A stretch of DNA of 7,121 nucleotides from Kitasatospora papulosa (GTDB lineage Bacteria; Actinomycetota; Actinomycetes; Streptomycetales; Streptomycetaceae), in contig NZ_JNYQ01000035.1 in NCBI RefSeq assembly GCF_000717245.1, forward strand, positions 1-7,121, in the 5' to 3' direction. The translations under genes and the position numbers were made by a program. Below the pieces are notes generated by a model. The model was given only the letters and a program-made list of their open reading frames with translations, was not told where the DNA came from and made no database searches. Of the stretch, positions 5,385 to 7,121 are shown one piece after another (within the stretch, counting starts at the first letter, position 1; each line of letters opens with the position of its first letter).

Positions 5385-6719
5385 TCAGTTGGGTGCTGTG
5401 GGCAGACCCTGGACGGGGGATGCCCTTTCATCTACTTTCCCCGTCTCGGCGTCGACGTAGACCGGGTAGGAGTCGGTCCCGGACGACACAGGGATGACCC
5501 ACTGGGCTCGCCATTCGCCTTCACGCCGGATAGCCAGCAAGGTGCCGGCGGCTGTCTTCGCTCCACCTGCGTACTTGGACGCGGTGGCCGCAGCCTGCTT
5601 CTCGCTCACCTTGCGCGGGGGGATCGAGGTGAAGTCTTCTGCATGCCGGGTGAGCAGTGCGGAGACACGACCAGCTCTGTTGATCTGCACATCCAGACGC
5701 ATGGGCATGAGGACTCCGTCGACTCGGCTGCGCCAGCTGACCATCCAGCCGAACTCCGCATCATCGCCGACAGGGAACGACTTCACGTGTGAGTCCTCCA
5801 GCCCCCACGGGAAGCGCTCCTTGGCGTACTTCGTGGCGATACGGAGCGCGTCGTCGGCACTCTCGGGGGCAGCACCGGCTCCTGGCACCGCAAAGCTGCC
5901 AGGTCCGGGCTGGCTCGTACTTTCCAGACTGACGGTGAGCTGTTCCTTATCGGGCCAGCTCAACTCTGCGAACCCTGACCCCAAGGTGATCATCAGCAGG
6001 TCGGGCGCATCGTTCTGCCCGGACTGAAGCTGTACGTTCTTGATGTCGACGTGATCGTCGAAAGCGGCGGCGAGGACCTGCTGCGCCTGGGCCTTCTCGT
6101 CCCCTCCTGCGATCTGCAGACTCGTGGAGTCCACGGCCAACGGGGTGATCCAGGCCTTCCACACCACGGCGCAGACGATAAAACCGACCGCGAAGACGAC
6201 AACCGCCGGCTTCCCCGCGGAGCGCAAGGAGTGGACCTCGCCGCGGACAGCACGGACGATCGCCCAGCCTATAAGCGCCCCGATTCCCGCGCCGAGCGTG
6301 TTCGTCAGCACGTCGCCGCTGTCGCAGCTGCGCCCTACCCACGGGGCGAGCGCTTGGCCGAGCTCGGTCGCCACCGACAGCAGCGCTCCCCCCAGAAAGA
6401 CAGGAAAGACACGCCGGAGAGCAAGAACCCCAAAAAGTCCAATAGGCAGGAACATTGCCACATTCAGCAGGCCTTGCTCTGTCGCGAAAGGCTCACTGTA
6501 GTTCCGATTGAGGACACACTGACCGGACACATGGCCCGGAGACGGGAAGAAAATAGTAACGCTCAGCTCGGCTGCCAAGGTGGCGAAAAGCCCCGCGTAC
6601 GCCCACGGGCGATCCAGAAATTTTCTCGCGGCAAAATATCCGACAAGGGCCGCGATCGTCACTGCGGCCAACGCGATAAGAACGAACTCGCCTCGACCAT
6701 TAAAAACAGTTTGCAGCAT
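5385..6719 (-). CDS. VanZ-like membrane protein with PepSY-like C-terminal region
   Basis: The 444-residue protein has an integral membrane half and a soluble half. Predicted membrane segments lie at about 11-30, 38-58, 86-103, 105-122, 138-157 and 170-188. VanZ-family hallmarks are present: NVAMFLPIGLFG (86-97), ATELGQAL (117-124), and the Asp at 136 followed by NTLGAGIGALIGW (140-152). Residues from about 195 onward are hydrophilic and should face outside. They contain two PepSY-like units: DDALRIATKYAKERFPWG (289-306) with its following strands, and SEKQAAATASKYAGG (372-386) with YPVYVDAETGKVDE (418-431). VanZ proteins are linked to low-level teicoplanin resistance and envelope functions, but most homologs are uncharacterised, so no resistance is claimed. 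The ATG at 6719 has GAAGG about 12 bases upstream, a rather long spacing. The first codons (CAA ACT GTT TTT AAT GGT) are unusually AT-rich. A strong hairpin lies in the leader. Confidence 0.85.
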   Translation of the reverse strand: MLQTVFNGRGEFVLIALAAVTIAALVGYFAARKFLDRPWAYAGLFATLAAELSVTIFFPSPGHVSGQCVLNRNYSEPFATEQGLLNVAMFLPIGLFGVLALRRVFPVFLGGALLSVATELGQALAPWVGRSCDSGDVLTNTLGAGIGALIGWAIVRAVRGEVHSLRSAGKPAVVVFAVGFIVCAVVWKAWITPLAVDSTSLQIAGGDEKAQAQQVLAAAFDDHVDIKNVQLQSGQNDAPDLLMITLGSGFAELSWPDKEQLTVSLESTSQPGPGSFAVPGAGAAPESADDALRIATKYAKERFPWGLEDSHVKSFPVGDDAEFGWMVSWRSRVDGVLMPMRLDVQINRAGRVSALLTRHAEDFTSIPPRKVSEKQAAATASKYAGGAKTAAGTLLAIRREGEWRAQWVIPVSSGTDSYPVYVDAETGKVDERASPVQGLPTAPN

Positions 6720-6746
6720 GGTGGTGCAACACCTTCACGCAGGAGC

Positions 6747-6776
6747 GCCCCGCCCCGCGGGAGCGCGGGACGGGGC
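6747..6776 (-). promoter_or_regulatory. Strong hairpin in the leader of the VanZ-like gene
   Basis: On the plus strand GCCCCG-C-CCCGCG pairs with CGCGGG-A-CGGGGC across a GGAG loop, leaving a C/A mismatch. Transcribed from the minus strand the mismatch becomes a G-U pair, giving a continuous 13-bp stem with a CUCC loop. It therefore folds best in the mRNA leading to the VanZ-like gene, about 27 bases before its start. No U-tract follows. An attenuator, a partial terminator or an RNA-stability element are all possible. Confidence 0.5.
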
Positions 6777-6788
6777 AGTGGACGGAGC

Positions 6789-6977
6789 TCAGCAGGTGCC
6801 CGAGGGAGTCTGGTACGTTCCCTGTCCGGTCACCGACATCATCCCAATGGTGGAGTAGCAGTCCGCACCTGGGCACGTCCCTGCTGGACACCGAGCAGTG
6901 TCCTGGAGGGTGACACCGGACGGCCCGCATGCCGGGCGCTGCGCCCACGAGACCGCCTGCGACCTGCTGGACGGCCG
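6789..6977 (-). pseudogene. Open frame without start codon ending in a Cys/Ser/Thr-rich peptide
   Basis: This minus-strand frame is open for 62 codons between the TGA at 6978-6980 and the TGA at 6789-6791. The C-terminal part is peptide-like: ARCPAGTC, then PGADCYSTIGMMSV, then TGQGTYQTPSGTC. It has four Cys and many Ser/Thr/Gly, reminiscent of a modified or disulfide-bonded peptide core. No ATG, GTG, TTG or CTG lies upstream in frame; only the internal ATG pair could start a 17-residue product. It is followed directly by the strong hairpin and then the VanZ-like gene. The upstream part may be chance sequence or a decayed leader. I do not match it to a known peptide family. A plain non-coding leader remains the default explanation. 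Confidence 0.2.
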
Positions 6978-6997
6978 TCAGGCGTCACGCACTGTAG

Positions 6998-7014
6998 GGC
7001 GCGAAGCGCGCGCC
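6998..7014. other. GC-rich hairpin between divergent transcripts
   Basis: GGCGCG and CGCGCC pair across an AAGCG loop. It lies between the leader of the VanZ-like gene and the plus-strand gene entering at 7077. It lacks a T-tract and could be a weak bidirectional terminator or simple GC-rich symmetry. Confidence 0.3.
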
Positions 7015-7022
7015 GGGCTCTG

Positions 7023-7064
7023 CCGCTTCCCCTCGAAGACCCGGAGGCCCGCTTTCCCTCGAAG
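7023..7064 (+). repeat. 16-bp direct repeat upstream of the gene at 7077
   Basis: CCGCTTCCCCTCGAAG (7023-7038) recurs as CCGCTTTCCCTCGAAG (7049-7064), differing at one base, with a 26-bp period. The second copy ends 12 bases before the ATG and overlaps the likely ribosome binding region. A paired operator or a translational control element is plausible. Confidence 0.5.
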
Positions 7065-7076
7065 GAACAGGAAGTG

Positions 7077-7121
7077 ATGATCCGGCCCGTCCGTGCGCTA
7101 CTTCCAATGTCCGTCGCGGCA
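7077..7121 (+). CDS. Start of a gene cut by the window edge (possible secreted protein)
   Basis: The ATG at 7077 opens a frame of 15 codons to the window edge, MIRPVRALLPMSVAA. It is preceded by AAGGA (7063-7067), which can act as a ribosome binding site at about 10 nt. A GTG immediately before (7074) is an alternative start. Two Arg followed by a hydrophobic Ala/Leu/Val run is how a Sec signal peptide or lipoprotein leader begins. That is an inference from very little sequence, and the product cannot be named. Confidence 0.45.
   Translation, partial: MIRPVRALLPMSVAA

Noticed and set aside
1..7121. CRISPR array, tRNA or rRNA genes, replication origin, integrase attachment sites.
   Set aside because: No regularly spaced repeats, cloverleaf-like sequence, rRNA motifs or origin-type repeats were seen on either strand.

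Overview
The window is high-GC DNA with strongly GC-biased third codon positions. Its gene families (actinobacterial IS5/IS630 transposases, a Cys-rich hypothetical protein, a VanZ-type membrane protein) point to a Streptomyces or close relative. It looks like an accessory region such as a chromosome arm or plasmid, because more than half of it is transposon DNA. No rRNA, tRNA, CRISPR array or replication origin was seen.

Layout. (1) Positions 1-576: a both-ends-truncated IS5-family transposase fragment, fused in frame to a short winged-helix-like protein. (2) 577-1951: an IS5-family element (here IS-A) with good terminal inverted repeats. Its minus-strand transposase is split into two frames at a G6 run, and it carries a plus-strand passenger gene resembling the DUF6896 family. 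(3) 1955-3428: a second, unrelated IS5-type element (IS-B) that directly abuts IS-A. It has its own inverted repeats and TAA flanks, a doubly broken plus-strand transposase (catalytic Asp changed to Gly, plus a frameshift) and a minus-strand passenger gene of unknown function. (4) 3429-4115: the 5'-truncated remainder of an IS630-family transposase, at whose broken edge IS-B sits. (5) 4279-5286: a Cys-rich, probably metal-binding hypothetical protein. (6) 5385-6719, minus strand: a VanZ-like membrane protein with an extracytoplasmic PepSY-like tail. (7) 6720-7076: a leader/intergenic region with a strong hairpin, an open frame without a start codon whose C-terminus looks like a small Cys/Ser/Thr-rich peptide, a second hairpin and a 16-bp direct repeat. 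(8) 7077 to the edge: the first 15 codons of a plus-strand gene.

The most unusual point is that the two adjacent, unrelated IS5-type elements share one layout: transposase, then a small non-transposase gene tail-to-tail with it, all inside one pair of terminal inverted repeats. Both look like transporter ISs carrying cargo genes. In IS-A a decayed inner copy of the end lies exactly where the passenger begins, which suggests how the cargo was captured. The non-mobile genes at the right (VanZ-like protein, Cys-rich protein, partial gene) show no clear pathway link to one another.
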